Assembly (NCBI RefSeq): GCF_040256645.1 | Contig: NZ_CP158281.1 | Span: forward strand, 1,798,001-1,862,000 | Direction: 5' to 3' | From: Brevibacterium sp. CBA3109 | Lineage (GTDB): Bacteria > Actinomycetota > Actinomycetes > Actinomycetales > Brevibacteriaceae | DNA length: 64,000 nt | Shown here: positions 33,554-42,031 of the stretch, one piece after another | How positions within the stretch are numbered: position 1 is the first letter of the stretch | Layout: the number at the start of each line of letters is the position of its first letter | The notes under the pieces: model-generated | Databases searched by the model: none | What the model was told of the DNA's origin: nothing | Seen by the model: the letters and a program-made list of their open reading frames with translations, nothing else | Made by a program: the position numbers and the translations under genes

Positions 33554-35295
33554 CGGTACCGACCGGTGATGTGCCACTGGCCGTTCTCTTTGCTCAGCAG
33601 CAGCGCCTGCCCCGAGACGGTGACCACCTGCAGGCGGGTCCGGTAGATGGCTTTCGCCGGATCCCACCAGCCGGATTCGACGGGCCAGGAGCCCGAATGG
33701 TCAACGATCGCCTCGGTGGCTCCGGTCGGAAAGCGAATCTCACACGGTGTTGATTCCAGGCCTGCGGGACGAGCTTCCACCGGCAGGCCTCCCGCGGCGA
33801 GCACGTCGACGGGAAGATGTTCGACCGTCGTCGGTCGGGGTGCGTGCAGTGCCCCTGGCCAGGGTGCGCCGGAGCTGCGCACAGGTGATGGCGCTTGCTG
33901 CCACGGTGTCCACAGGTTCGTCTCGGCCGGATCCCACCCGCCCTGCAGACCCGGAACCAGGACCGAATCGGGACCGAACAGTCCCTGCAGTCGCTCCAGC
34001 GTGTGGGTGACCTGCCCGGTGTTCTCATCGAACAGGCTCTTCGTCGCACCGATGGGGGTGGTCAGCTCCGCGGCCACGAGGCCCACAGCGATGATGCCCT
34101 CCTCGGAGAAGTCCTCCGGGTCGGGGCCGGGATCGTCGGGAACCGGTGTCTCCCTATCCCTGCGGGCAGAGGCTGTGTGCTTCCGGGAGCGAGCCGGCCC
34201 GGACTGAGGGGCTGGCCCGGACTTGGATGATGAGCCCGGTCCCTTTCGAGCGGCTCCTGCCAACCATCCCTCTGCCTGCCACCGCAGGCGATCGGCGATG
34301 GTGTTCTCGTTCATGTCCTCGATCCGCCAGGTCCGCTTCGAAGACTGCCCCGAGACAGCGATGAGCTCGATCGTGATCTGTGTGCATACGAGCCCTCGGC
34401 GGCGCACTGTGGTCAGCAGCTCGGCGGCCAGCTGGCGGGTCAGAAACCCCAAAGTGTCACTGCGGGTGGTCGGCGTGTCCAGACCGAGCTCGACATTGAG
34501 TCGTTCCTCCCGGACATGATCGTTCAGAGGCGTCCACTCGGTTCCTGTGGCCAGATCGTGCGCGCGCTTGCCCAGTGCCCCGAATCGGGAGTTCACGTTC
34601 CGCGCGTCGATTTCGGCCAGATCCCCCAGGGTTCGCAGACCCAGTTGGGTGAAGGTATCGATGAGTTCGGTCGCGCCTGCCCCTGCGTATTCGAGGGTGC
34701 TGATCGGTTGAGCTGCCAAGAACTCCTCGGTCTGCCCTGGTTCGACCCGGCGTGCCTGTCCCGCGGCGAGAACTGCCGCGAACACGGTGTCAGCGATGCC
34801 GGGGAAGAACTCCCACCCGGTGACCGACACGAGCGCGGAGATCAGAGCCTCAACGGCGGTGGGCTCGTCGGCATAGCCGTGTTTGAGCGAGTCGAGGGGA
34901 ATGGCGAGCGTACCGGGGGCGAGCAGAGTGAACCGCGCCACGAGTTCCTCGAGCGCTCCGACTCCTGCGGAGAAGTGTCTGTTGTCTGCGTCCTCGTCCC
35001 AGGCCATCACGTGTGCTTCGGGACAGCGGTACCCGACCGCGCGTTTGTTGTTGCCCAGAGCGATCCCGGCTGCACGGGCAGGCGCATTGGCGGCGATCAC
35101 CTTGCCTCCGCTGAGAACCGCCACCGGAGTGCGAGGGCTGAGATCATGCTCGGTCGCGGCCGCCACCGCGGACCAATCGGGAACGGTCAGAACCAGCGTG
35201 CGACGGTCATCGATGCTCTCTTCGACAGGGACACTGTCCCCACCTGCGGGGCCGCTGCGCACAGTTGTGGGCTCAGTAGCGGCGTCAGCTGACAC
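33550..35295 (-). CDS. imuB: Y-family polymerase-like protein ImuB
   Basis: A 581-residue inactive Y-family polymerase homologue that acts as the hub between the sliding clamp, ImuA' and DnaE2 during translesion synthesis. The palm is recognisable (TLVLTVPDWSAVAAATEH; IPLDSLKHGYADEPT) but the acidic metal ligands of true DinB proteins are missing, as in other ImuB proteins. A finger/little-finger region follows (LGDLAEIDARNVNSRFGALG) and then a long Ser/Pro/Lys-rich linker (about 355–395). GTG 35295 overlaps the imuA stop by 11 nt. A 17-bp tandem repeat lies at the 3' end. Confidence 0.92.
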   Translation of the reverse strand: MSADAATEPTTVRSGPAGGDSVPVEESIDDRRTLVLTVPDWSAVAAATEHDLSPRTPVAVLSGGKVIAANAPARAAGIALGNNKRAVGYRCPEAHVMAWDEDADNRHFSAGVGALEELVARFTLLAPGTLAIPLDSLKHGYADEPTAVEALISALVSVTGWEFFPGIADTVFAAVLAAGQARRVEPGQTEEFLAAQPISTLEYAGAGATELIDTFTQLGLRTLGDLAEIDARNVNSRFGALGKRAHDLATGTEWTPLNDHVREERLNVELGLDTPTTRSDTLGFLTRQLAAELLTTVRRRGLVCTQITIELIAVSGQSSKRTWRIEDMNENTIADRLRWQAEGWLAGAARKGPGSSSKSGPAPQSGPARSRKHTASARRDRETPVPDDPGPDPEDFSEEGIIAVGLVAAELTTPIGATKSLFDENTGQVTHTLERLQGLFGPDSVLVPGLQGGWDPAETNLWTPWQQAPSPVRSSGAPWPGALHAPRPTTVEHLPVDVLAAGGLPVEARPAGLESTPCEIRFPTGATEAIVDHSGSWPVESGWWDPAKAIYRTRLQVVTVSGQALLLSKENGQWHITGRYR

Positions 35296-35965
35296 TGCGG
35301 ATCACCGGCCGTTCGAATACACCCTCAGCCGGGGCGGGTGCTGGCACCTCGGCGGGAGTCCCTTCCGGTCCAGGCAACAGGAACCGGTTGACGCCGGTCT
35401 GCGATCGGGCCTGCACGAGGCAGGAGCGGAGACGTCCATGGCCGTGTTCCGTGCCCGACCACTGCGTGTCGGTGATCTCAATCTGCTCCGTGCTTCCGGG
35501 CATCGACGTCAGACTGATGATGCTGATCTTGCGTTCGCGCACCTTCGCCAGCAGCCGGGCGCGCTCCCCAGCACTGGGCAGGAATCCCGGATCGATAACG
35601 AGGACGTCGAAGGATTCGATGAGGATGGAGGCCACCCGCAGCCAGTCCTCGGCCGGGGTCACGAGGTTGACGAAATGGTCGAGGTCAACACCCAGATCGG
35701 CAATGGATGACACGGCCGGTTCGCCGAGTCCGATGCCGGCACACCATTTCTGTTCCTGGGTTGCGACGGCGATGGCAGCGAGGGCGCAGCTCAAGGACTG
35801 CCCCCCGGTCAGGGTCACGATCTCGCCTCGGGGAAGACCGCCGCGGCGGAACATCGGCGCCAGCACCGGATCCACGGTGCGGGGGGCAGGCCCGTCGAAC
35901 AGAGCGGTGGCCGTGGAGATACCCATCTCCCGGCTGAGCTGTTCAACGAGTGGCACTGCAGACAT
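35285..35965 (-). CDS. imuA: Mutasome accessory protein ImuA' (RecA-like fold)
   Basis: A 226-residue RecA-like protein without a good Walker A (GEIVTLTGGQSLSCALAA replaces GxxxxGKT). This is the expected first gene of the actinobacterial imuA'–imuB–dnaE2 set. DVLVIDPGFLPSAGERARLL is the Walker-B-like strand. ATG 35965 is chosen because the upstream ATG at 35974 lies inside the –10 hexamer GATAAT; transcription from that promoter would begin at about the A of the 35965 codon, so the message is probably leaderless. SOS-controlled. Confidence 0.88.
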   Translation of the reverse strand: MSAVPLVEQLSREMGISTATALFDGPAPRTVDPVLAPMFRRGGLPRGEIVTLTGGQSLSCALAAIAVATQEQKWCAGIGLGEPAVSSIADLGVDLDHFVNLVTPAEDWLRVASILIESFDVLVIDPGFLPSAGERARLLAKVRERKISIISLTSMPGSTEQIEITDTQWSGTEHGHGRLRSCLVQARSQTGVNRFLLPGPEGTPAEVPAPAPAEGVFERPVIRSVS

Positions 35966-35972
35966 GACACCC

Positions 35973-36001
35973 ATTATCGAACTAGTGTTCTAAATAGGCA
36001 A
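35973..36001 (-). promoter_or_regulatory. imuA promoter with LexA (SOS) box in the spacer
   Basis: On the minus strand TTGCCT (36001–35996), a 17-bp spacer and GATAAT (35978–35973) form a good sigma-70-type promoter. The sequence TCGAACTAGTGTTCTA (+ strand 35977–35992) matches the actinobacterial LexA consensus (core GAAC-N4-GTTC) and covers the spacer, so bound LexA would block RNA polymerase. Confidence 0.85.
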
Positions 36002-36004
36002 GAT

Positions 36005-37672
36005 TTACGCAGCGGCATTGTTCGCCCGGGCGTGTCGCCATTCCGCTTCGAACATCCACGCAATGCAATAGTCCAGGCTGAAGCCGTACCCGCCGCCCAG
36101 AGTGCTCGGATCCGCTTCGGCTACCGCCTTCTCGGCAACATCCACCAGCCGTGCCGTGTCGAAGACATGCCGCCCTCGCTTCCCTTCCTCGAGCGGAAGC
36201 AGCTGCGAACCGTCGGGCAGGAAGAAGGCGAATGCAGCCTGCCCGCCCAGAGTTCCGGCGAAGGGTGCTGAGGTCCGTGAGATATTCAACTCATATTTGT
36301 GCACCGCCGTGTGGTGTGTTCGGCAGAGCAGGATGAGATTGTCCAGGTCTGTCGCTCCTCCCTGTGACCAGGGGCGGATATGGTGAGCGTCGCATCTCCT
36401 GCGGGCACGACAGCCGGGGAACTGGCATCCCATGTCCCGCGCGCTCAGCGCCAGGCGTTGGCGTCTGCTCACCAGCCTCTTCGAACGGCCGAGCATGAGC
36501 ACGTCGCCATCGGCGTCCTTGATCGCCCCGCTGATCAGGGCTTCGCAGCTCAGCCGTTCTGCCGTCGCCGAGGTGATGCCTCCGAAGCCGTCAACCCGAC
36601 AGGTCAGGTCCTTCTTCCGCTCCGCAGGCGTCCCCGCGGGGACGCCGTTGAGGGCAATATCGATGGTCTCGTGCTCAGCGGTTGCAGTATCAACGGTTGT
36701 AGTATCAGCGGTTGCAGTATCGGTGGCTTCGGCACAGGCACCGAATCGGGTCACCACCTCAGCGGAGGCATGTACGAGCATGCGGGCGCGGTCGACGTCA
36801 ACGGTGCCGGATGGCTTCGCCTGCGAAAACGCATGCACGATCTCCATCAGGCACATGACCTGCGAGATCGGCTCGTACAACTGCTTCTCCTGCTCGTCGC
36901 TGTCGGCATCATCCGTGAGTGCCTGCTGTTCGAGGACATGCCGAGCAGCGTCGAGCATCGAAGAGAATTCAGCGGCTTCATCCTCGCCCAGGTCGATCGT
37001 GATGCGGGTCCGTCCGGGTTCTGTGGTTCGCATACTCACGCTGTCGCTGGGAAGGAATCGGGGAACCTCACCGGTCTCGTTCGCGGCGGACAGCTGGAGG
37101 TAGTTGCGAGCTATCACACCGATCTGGCTTCCGGTGGAGACGTCGGCCAGGCGCAAGGCCTCCTCATCGGGGATCCGGCCCACCAGCCTGGTGACCTCGC
37201 GCACCTTGGAGAAGCTGACATCTCCCTCCCCCAGGCTCTCCTTCACCTTCGGCATTTCGCGTAGTGCCATCATCACTCGAACGTATTCCCGTGCGGTGTG
37301 TGCGCTCACAGCAGCGATGTGCATGACCCACTGGGGCAACGATGTCACGCCCACCCACTGTGCCCACAGACCCCGACGTTCGACCTCATCGATGAGTGCA
37401 ATGACACGGGCATGACAGAAGGCGATGCACGAGATGTTGCGTCGAATGTCGGCAACCAGCTCCTCGGGAGTGAGATCGCACAACCCAGTCCCGGCATCGG
37501 TCTCAGCCTCAGCGCCGGCCCCAGCGCTCGGCTCGGTGCGCGGGGCTCGCGCCTGCGGTCTCGAGTCTTTGCCGTAGTCACTGGGATCGACGCTCAACAC
37601 GTTGAGAATCTCTGAATCTGCGAACGGATCCGGATCGTCTGCGAACGGATCTGCAGCCGTGTTCTCGACCAT
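36005..37672 (-). CDS. DUF222 / HNH endonuclease family protein
   Basis: A 555-residue protein of the 13E12-repeat family. The central DUF222 region spans about residues 70–330. A C-terminal HNH nuclease module follows: CQFPGCRARRRCDAHHIRPW, then LDNLILLCRTHHTAVHKYE, giving the two-cysteine zinc knuckle, the HH pair and the catalytic Asn/His. The biological role of these abundant actinobacterial proteins is unknown. ATG 37672 is chosen because GGTGGGGACC precedes it. It contains a 15-bp repeat array and one copy of the CGTCCCCGCGGGGACG palindrome (read NGVPAGTPA). The SOS-controlled imuA promoter starts 4 bp after its stop. Confidence 0.9.
   Translation of the reverse strand: MVENTAADPFADDPDPFADSEILNVLSVDPSDYGKDSRPQARAPRTEPSAGAGAEAETDAGTGLCDLTPEELVADIRRNISCIAFCHARVIALIDEVERRGLWAQWVGVTSLPQWVMHIAAVSAHTAREYVRVMMALREMPKVKESLGEGDVSFSKVREVTRLVGRIPDEEALRLADVSTGSQIGVIARNYLQLSAANETGEVPRFLPSDSVSMRTTEPGRTRITIDLGEDEAAEFSSMLDAARHVLEQQALTDDADSDEQEKQLYEPISQVMCLMEIVHAFSQAKPSGTVDVDRARMLVHASAEVVTRFGACAEATDTATADTTTVDTATAEHETIDIALNGVPAGTPAERKKDLTCRVDGFGGITSATAERLSCEALISGAIKDADGDVLMLGRSKRLVSRRQRLALSARDMGCQFPGCRARRRCDAHHIRPWSQGGATDLDNLILLCRTHHTAVHKYELNISRTSAPFAGTLGGQAAFAFFLPDGSQLLPLEEGKRGRHVFDTARLVDVAEKAVAEADPSTLGGGYGFSLDYCIAWMFEAEWRHARANNAAA
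36627..36646. repeat. 20-bp palindrome, copy 1 (inside DUF222/HNH gene)
   Basis: GGCGTCCCCGCGGGGACGCC, a perfect palindrome with the 16-bp core CGTCCCCGCGGGGACG shared by four sites in the window. Here it is translated as V-P-A-G-T. Confidence 0.9.
36676..36720 (-). repeat. 15-bp tandem repeat (3 units) in the DUF222/HNH gene
   Basis: Units 36676–36690, 36691–36705 and 36706–36720; the first and third are identical (CAGCGGTTGCAGTAT), the second differs at two bases. They encode the pentapeptides DTATA, DTTTV, DTATA in a linker between DUF222 and the HNH module. Confidence 0.9.
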
Positions 37673-37933
37673 GGTCCCCACCTTTCCCCTTCGGCCTCCC
37701 TGGCCATTCGGTTCGTGAGTCCCCATGACCTCGAACCGTACTTTCACCATACGAGGCACCACTGACATGAGATCCCGACCAGACTGCATCACACCGTTGA
37801 ATGGGTAGATTTCTTCCTAATCTGATTCGGACCCGATGTATATCTGTTCTACATAATTTGAATCTCCTGATTGTTGGCGCGTCCCCGCGGGGACGCGCCA
37901 ATCAATGCGAGCCTCACGCCGTAGGCTGATTGC
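37673..37933. promoter_or_regulatory. Divergent intergenic region with a 28-bp perfect palindrome (copy 2)
   Basis: The 261-bp gap between the DUF222/HNH gene and the methyltransferase holds the longest palindrome of the family at 37874–37901, centred on CGTCCCCGCGGGGACG and extended to 28 bp with TTGGCG/CGCCAA flanks. It lies upstream of both genes, so it is not a simple terminator. TAGGCT (37922–37927) is a probable –10 for the + strand gene. The AT-rich stretch at about 37810–37870 is unlike its surroundings. Confidence 0.7.
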
Positions 37934-38677
37934 ATGAGCGAAGAGACGAACGACGACGCAGGCCTCTCCCCTATCGGCCTGCAGGATTCACCCCGTGAGG
38001 CGGCCACTCGGACCTCCTACGATGCGATCGCCGAGACCTATACGGGCTGGATTGCAGACGAGCTCACGGCCAAGCCACACGATCGAGCCGTCCTCGGTGC
38101 CTTTTCGGAGCTCGTACTCGCCACAGGGGATTCCCAGACGCTTGAAATCGGGTGCGGCCCAGGTCGGATCACTGCATTCCTTGCCGCTTTGGGTCTGACT
38201 CCGACGGGCCTCGACCTTTCCCCCGCCATGATCGCCCTAGCAACGCGCCACTATCCCGCCTTCGACTTCGCCACCGGCACCATGACCGCACTGCCGTATG
38301 GCGACGACAGCTTCTCCGGGCTCCTGGCATGGTATTCCATCATCCACGTTCCCGATGAGTCCCTGCACACCGTCTTCGCCGAGGCGGCACGAGTGCTGCG
38401 GCCGGGAGGCCTGTTCCAACTGGCCTTCCAGCTCGGCGACCGAGTCGACCATCAGTCCGAGGCAGCCGGGTTCGACGTCGATCTCGACTTCCACCGCCGC
38501 TCGATCGATCAGGTTCTCACAGTTCTCGCTGAACACGGTTTTGCTCCCGTGACCCGGCTCGAGCGGGAGCCGGACCAGGCAGGCCAGTTCCCAGAGACGA
38601 CGCGACAGGGCTATCTGCTCGCCCGCCTCGACCCCACCGCGGCCACTCCCTTGAATCGGGCAACGCCCGAACAGTGA
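37934..38677 (+). CDS. Class I SAM-dependent methyltransferase
   Basis: A 247-residue methyltransferase of the type-11 group. Motif I is TLEIGCGPGRITAFLAALG, with the acidic residue of motif II in TGLDLSPAMIALA; LPYGDDSFSGLLAWYSIIHVP and VLRPGGLFQLAFQ follow. The substrate cannot be predicted. ATG 37934 is 6 nt after TAGGCT and lacks a Shine-Dalgarno, so it is likely leaderless. trmL follows after 15 nt on the same strand. Confidence 0.88.
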   Translation: MSEETNDDAGLSPIGLQDSPREAATRTSYDAIAETYTGWIADELTAKPHDRAVLGAFSELVLATGDSQTLEIGCGPGRITAFLAALGLTPTGLDLSPAMIALATRHYPAFDFATGTMTALPYGDDSFSGLLAWYSIIHVPDESLHTVFAEAARVLRPGGLFQLAFQLGDRVDHQSEAAGFDVDLDFHRRSIDQVLTVLAEHGFAPVTRLEREPDQAGQFPETTRQGYLLARLDPTAATPLNRATPEQ

Positions 38678-38692
38678 CAAAATGGGTGACCT

Positions 38693-39157
38693 ATGAACAT
38701 CGACATCGTCTTCCACACGCCTGAGATCCCCGGCAACACCGGCAACGCCATTCGCCTGGCCGCGGTCACGGGCGCCCACCTCCACCTCGTCGAACCGCTT
38801 GGCTTCGATCTCTCCGATGCGAAACTGCGTCGTGCAGGACTGGATTATCACGATCTTGCCCACGTCACCATCCATGCGTCGCTGACGGATCTGTGGAACC
38901 ACCTCGGCGAGCGTCGAGTCATCGCATTCACCACCCATACACACGATTCCTTCGCCGAGGTCGACTACCGTGACGGTGATGTCCTCCTCTTCGGTCAGGA
39001 GTCGACGGGCCTGCCCGATTCCGTCGTCGCTGACGAGCATGTGGATCTGTCCGTGCGCATCCCGATGCTTCCATCCAGGCGTTCGCTCAACCTCGCCAAT
39101 TCCGCGTCGATCGCGATCTACGAGGCTTGGCGCCAACAGGGATACAGCGGGGCTTGA
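38693..39157 (+). CDS. trmL: tRNA (cytidine(34)-2'-O)-methyltransferase TrmL
   Basis: A 154-residue SPOUT enzyme that methylates the wobble ribose of certain leucine tRNAs. It has the N-terminal IVFHTPEIPGNTGNAIRLAA, the knot motifs LLFGQESTGLPD and IPMLPSRRSLNLANSASIAIYE, and the normal short single-domain length. Co-directional with the methyltransferase upstream; pdxK follows after 45 nt. Confidence 0.93.
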   Translation: MNIDIVFHTPEIPGNTGNAIRLAAVTGAHLHLVEPLGFDLSDAKLRRAGLDYHDLAHVTIHASLTDLWNHLGERRVIAFTTHTHDSFAEVDYRDGDVLLFGQESTGLPDSVVADEHVDLSVRIPMLPSRRSLNLANSASIAIYEAWRQQGYSGA

Positions 39158-39202
39158 ACCCGCGTAGACTTCTGCCCGATACACAATCCTGAAAGGACCA
39201 CT

Positions 39203-40027
39203 ATGACCTCCAAAGTGCTCACAATCGCCGGTTCCGACGTCTCAGGCGGAGCAGGGCTCGAAGCCGACCTGAAGATGTTCGAAGAGTACGGCGCATTCGG
39301 TACCGCCGCCGTGACCTGCATCGTCACCTTCGATCCTGCCGACAGCTTCAGCCACGTCATCGAGTTCATCGACCCTGAGGTCGTGACCCGCCAGCTTGAA
39401 TCGACGCTGGCCGTACACAAATTCGACGCCCTCAAGTCGGGCATGCTCGGTTCGGTGGAGAATGCCCTTGTCCTGGCCGAGAAGCTGAAGACCAATGAGC
39501 TTCCCTATGTCTTCGATCCCGTCCTCGTCTGCAAGGGTGCGGGCACGATGGTCGATCTCAAGGATCTTTTCGTCGACAATCTCGTGCCTTTGGCCACCGT
39601 CATCACCCCGAACCTCGAGGAAGCCGCAACGCTGGCCGGCATCGATCCGATCGATTCGGTTGAGGGAATGATCGAGGCCGCGAGGATCATCCACGGTCAA
39701 GGTGCGAAGAACGTCGTCGTCAAGGGCGGCGCACGTCTGGCCGGTGACGACGCGATCGACATTCTCTTCGATGGTCAGACCGTCACGACGCTGCGTTCAC
39801 GCAAGGTCAATGAGAAGCTCGTCAACGGTGCAGGCTGTTCGTTCGCCTCATCCATCGCCGCTGGAATCGCCACCGGACTGAGCATTGAGGATGCAGTTGT
39901 CTCGGCGAAGGAGAAGGTCGCCCACGGCATCGCGAACTGCCTCGGCAACGCCACAGGCGTGGCCTCGCTGTTCCACCCCGCGGCACGCACTCAGCCCTCA
40001 CCCGATGTCCGCGTCAGCGTGGACTGA
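39203..40027 (+). CDS. pdxK: Dual-cysteine pyridoxal kinase (PdxK, ThiD-like)
   Basis: A 274-residue ribokinase-fold enzyme. It resembles ThiD (TIAGSDVSGGAGLEADLK) but carries the two cysteines that mark the pyridoxal-kinase subgroup described in Gram-positives: Cys110 in DPVLVCKGAG and Cys212 in NGAGCSFASSIAAG. In that subgroup the second cysteine forms a hemithioacetal with pyridoxal and replaces the usual mechanism. It therefore probably phosphorylates pyridoxal or related vitamers for PLP salvage, with HMP kinase activity possible. AAAGGA lies 5 nt before the ATG. A strong hairpin follows the stop. Confidence 0.85.
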   Translation: MTSKVLTIAGSDVSGGAGLEADLKMFEEYGAFGTAAVTCIVTFDPADSFSHVIEFIDPEVVTRQLESTLAVHKFDALKSGMLGSVENALVLAEKLKTNELPYVFDPVLVCKGAGTMVDLKDLFVDNLVPLATVITPNLEEAATLAGIDPIDSVEGMIEAARIIHGQGAKNVVVKGGARLAGDDAIDILFDGQTVTTLRSRKVNEKLVNGAGCSFASSIAAGIATGLSIEDAVVSAKEKVAHGIANCLGNATGVASLFHPAARTQPSPDVRVSVD

Positions 40028-40060
40028 CCGAACTGATTCGCTCGAGCACAGAGAAAGAGA

Positions 40061-40100
40061 GAACTGCCCCGCACACCGTCAAGGGCGTGCGGGGCAGTTC
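40061..40100. terminator. Bidirectional terminator between pdxK and rpmE2
   Basis: 14-bp perfect stem (GAACTGCCCCGCAC with GTGCGGGGCAGTTC), 12-nt loop, between two convergent genes. Confidence 0.85.
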
Positions 40101-40155
40101 GCATGAGTCAAGTGTGACGGTCGCAACCGTCGTCTCGGTCGAAACCGACAGGGGA

Positions 40156-40410
40156 TCAGCGCTTGCCGAAGCCCTTGTAGCGATCCTTGAACTTCTCGAC
40201 GCGGCCTGCGGAGTCGAGGATGCGCTGCTTTCCGGTGTAGAACGGGTGCGATGAGCTCGAGATCTCAACATCGATGACTGGGTAGGTGTTGCCATCTTCC
40301 CACTCGATCGTCTTATCGCTCTTTGCGGTCGAACGGGTGAGGATCTTGGTTCCCGATGACAGATCGTTGAACACGATCGGTGCGTATTCCGGGTGGATGT
40401 CCTTTTTCAT
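40156..40410 (-). CDS. rpmE2: 50S ribosomal protein L31 type B
   Basis: An 84-residue type-B L31 ([17 protein letters not shown] … [12 protein letters not shown]). It contains no cysteine, so it is the zinc-free form. ATG 40410 is preferred over the ATG at 40416 because AAAGG is 7 nt upstream of it and the family starts MKxxIHPxY. In many actinobacteria the zinc-free paralogue is repressed by Zur, but no TGAAAATCATTTTCA-like box is visible in the 176 bp upstream. Constitutive use is therefore possible. Confidence 0.95.
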   Translation of the reverse strand: MKKDIHPEYAPIVFNDLSSGTKILTRSTAKSDKTIEWEDGNTYPVIDVEISSSSHPFYTGKQRILDSAGRVEKFKDRYKGFGKR

Positions 40411-40586
40411 ATTCATACCTTTGCTGAATCCGCTCAGGCGCCTGGTATGGGTCGACCCATCCGCCAGTGCCCGAATTCGTCTGCTGGACACGCCCCGCAC
40501 CGTAGGAACCGGACACGAAGCGACAGCCCAGTCTATCTGATGGACTGGCCCAAAGCGATTCCCACATCGTCTCCTAAACTGTGGTC

Positions 40587-41138
40587 ATGAACACCAAGGA
40601 ACGCATCTCCGCGCAATTCGACCTCACTCCCGCAAAATCCGTTCCCGAGCTCATGGCCAAGCCCACCGCTGAGGCGATGTCGTCGATCACCGGCGACGTC
40701 GACGCGTTCGCCATCGACCCGCAGATCGCCGACACTTCGGCCCTGCTCGACGCCACCGGTCTCGGACCGGAGACCTCGGCCAACTGTGTTCTCGTCGCGG
40801 GTTCGCGCGCCGGTGAGGAAAGGATCGCTGCCTGCATGGTGCTCGCCAACACGCGCGCCGATGTGAACAAGCGCGTGAAGAAGCTCCTTGACGTGCGCAA
40901 GGCCTCATTCCTGCCCATGGACCGTGCGGTCGATGAATCAGGGATGGAGTACGGCGGCATCGGCCCGATCGGTTTGCCTGCCAACTACCGGATTCTCATC
41001 GACACACGTGTGGCCGAGGCCGACGAGCTCATCATCGGTTCGGGCATCCGTGGTTCCAAGCTCGTGCTCTCGGGCGCAGCACTGGCGTCACTTCGCACCG
41101 CCGAGGTGGTCGACGGGCTCGCGAACGAGATCAGCTGA
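40587..41138 (+). CDS. YbaK/EbsC family aminoacyl-tRNA deacylase
   Basis: A 183-residue protein of the YbaK/ProXp editing superfamily, which clears mischarged tRNAs. Conserved blocks are VLVAGSRAGEERIAACMVLA, the lysine-containing region RVKKLLDVRKASFLPMD and YGGIGPIGLP. ATG 40587 is used rather than the GTG 6 nt earlier: TAAACT (40575–40580) sits exactly 6 nt before the ATG, suggesting a leaderless transcript. The specific mischarged amino acid is not predictable. Confidence 0.85.
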   Translation: MNTKERISAQFDLTPAKSVPELMAKPTAEAMSSITGDVDAFAIDPQIADTSALLDATGLGPETSANCVLVAGSRAGEERIAACMVLANTRADVNKRVKKLLDVRKASFLPMDRAVDESGMEYGGIGPIGLPANYRILIDTRVAEADELIIGSGIRGSKLVLSGAALASLRTAEVVDGLANEIS

Positions 41139-41147
41139 GGTCGTCGG

Positions 41148-41918
41148 TCAGCCCAGTCCTGCCTTGTCGAGAACATAGGTGATGAGCGGTTCATAGAGGT
41201 ATGGCACAACATCGTCATCGAGGGGAACGGTGACCTCGATTGCCTCCTGTGCCTCGGCGACGAAGAGGGCCGGATCGTTGCAGTCGGCATAGCCGAGAGT
41301 GCGCAGTCCACGACTCGATGCCGCACCGGCCCACCCGTGATCGGCCACGATCAGATCAGGCGCCTGATCGCCTCGGCGGGTGATGTCGTCAAGAAGGGCG
41401 TGCATGGGCTCGGCGAGGTGAGTATGCGGGGTTCCGCCGTGCTGGTGCCAGGTCCACACCCGGTTGATCTGCCGGCAGTCACCGCCAAGGTCTGGGACGG
41501 GAACGGCGTTGGCCTGGTGCGTGATCCGAGCACCGTGGGCTTCGGCGGCCGCGGCGATCGCCATGTGCACAGGAAGCAGCCCGGCAGGATGGCCTGTGGC
41601 GAAGAGGATCTCTCCCCCGGCGCGGGTGACATCCCCGATGGCCGTGGCCAGTGTTTCAAGGGAGTCGATGCAGCGCTCGGTCGAAATCGTATCGACGCCC
41701 TCAACGAAGTCCGTCTCGGGACGCAGCCCGCACCGGTCGACCATGACGGCAAATACCGAATCGTAGTCCCAGTCCTGAGTGAGTTCGACGCCGAAGTCGA
41801 ATTGCTTCTCCTGTGCCAGGAAACGGTGGATGTGGGAGAGGTTGTTCTCTCTGGGAGTGGCCACCTCTCCCGTGATACGTCCAGTCTCCAAGGCATGCGC
41901 AAGTGTGGTGCGGTCCAC
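41148..41918 (-). CDS. Uncharacterised actinobacterial protein, phosphatase-like
   Basis: A 256-residue protein I recognise only as a conserved actinobacterial family sometimes labelled phosphatase. Visible blocks are GDCRQINRVWTWHQHGGTPH, LIVADHGWAGAASSRGLRTL and GYADCNDPALFVAEAQ. These hold conserved His, Asp and Asn residues that could bind metal, but no known active site can be assigned. GTG 41918 is preferred because AGGAGA lies 3–5 nt upstream; the ATG at 41930 contains that ribosome site. It is convergent with the YbaK gene. Confidence 0.65.
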   Translation of the reverse strand: MDRTTLAHALETGRITGEVATPRENNLSHIHRFLAQEKQFDFGVELTQDWDYDSVFAVMVDRCGLRPETDFVEGVDTISTERCIDSLETLATAIGDVTRAGGEILFATGHPAGLLPVHMAIAAAAEAHGARITHQANAVPVPDLGGDCRQINRVWTWHQHGGTPHTHLAEPMHALLDDITRRGDQAPDLIVADHGWAGAASSRGLRTLGYADCNDPALFVAEAQEAIEVTVPLDDDVVPYLYEPLITYVLDKAGLG

Positions 41919-42031
41919 TGGTCTCCTCATTCGGGTCTGATCTGCTCGCTAACAGTGTCCCATAGAGGGCCCCGTCCCCTGGTCAGCGCTGTGGAGTCCA
42001 GCGCCCGCTTTCCACATCGGATTGTGACGTT

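Noticed and set aside
33550-35295. imuB as a damaged dinB gene because catalytic acids are missing
   Set aside because: Loss of the metal ligands is the normal state of ImuB, and the imuA–imuB–dnaE2 order confirms its identity.
36005-37672. DUF222/HNH gene as part of a restriction or defence system
   Set aside because: No methylase, restriction partner or other defence gene is adjacent; the nearby SAM methyltransferase lacks DNA-methylase motifs.
37874-37901. 28-bp palindrome as an ordinary transcription terminator
   Set aside because: It lies upstream of both flanking genes, and its core recurs within coding sequences, so it belongs to a dispersed repeat family.
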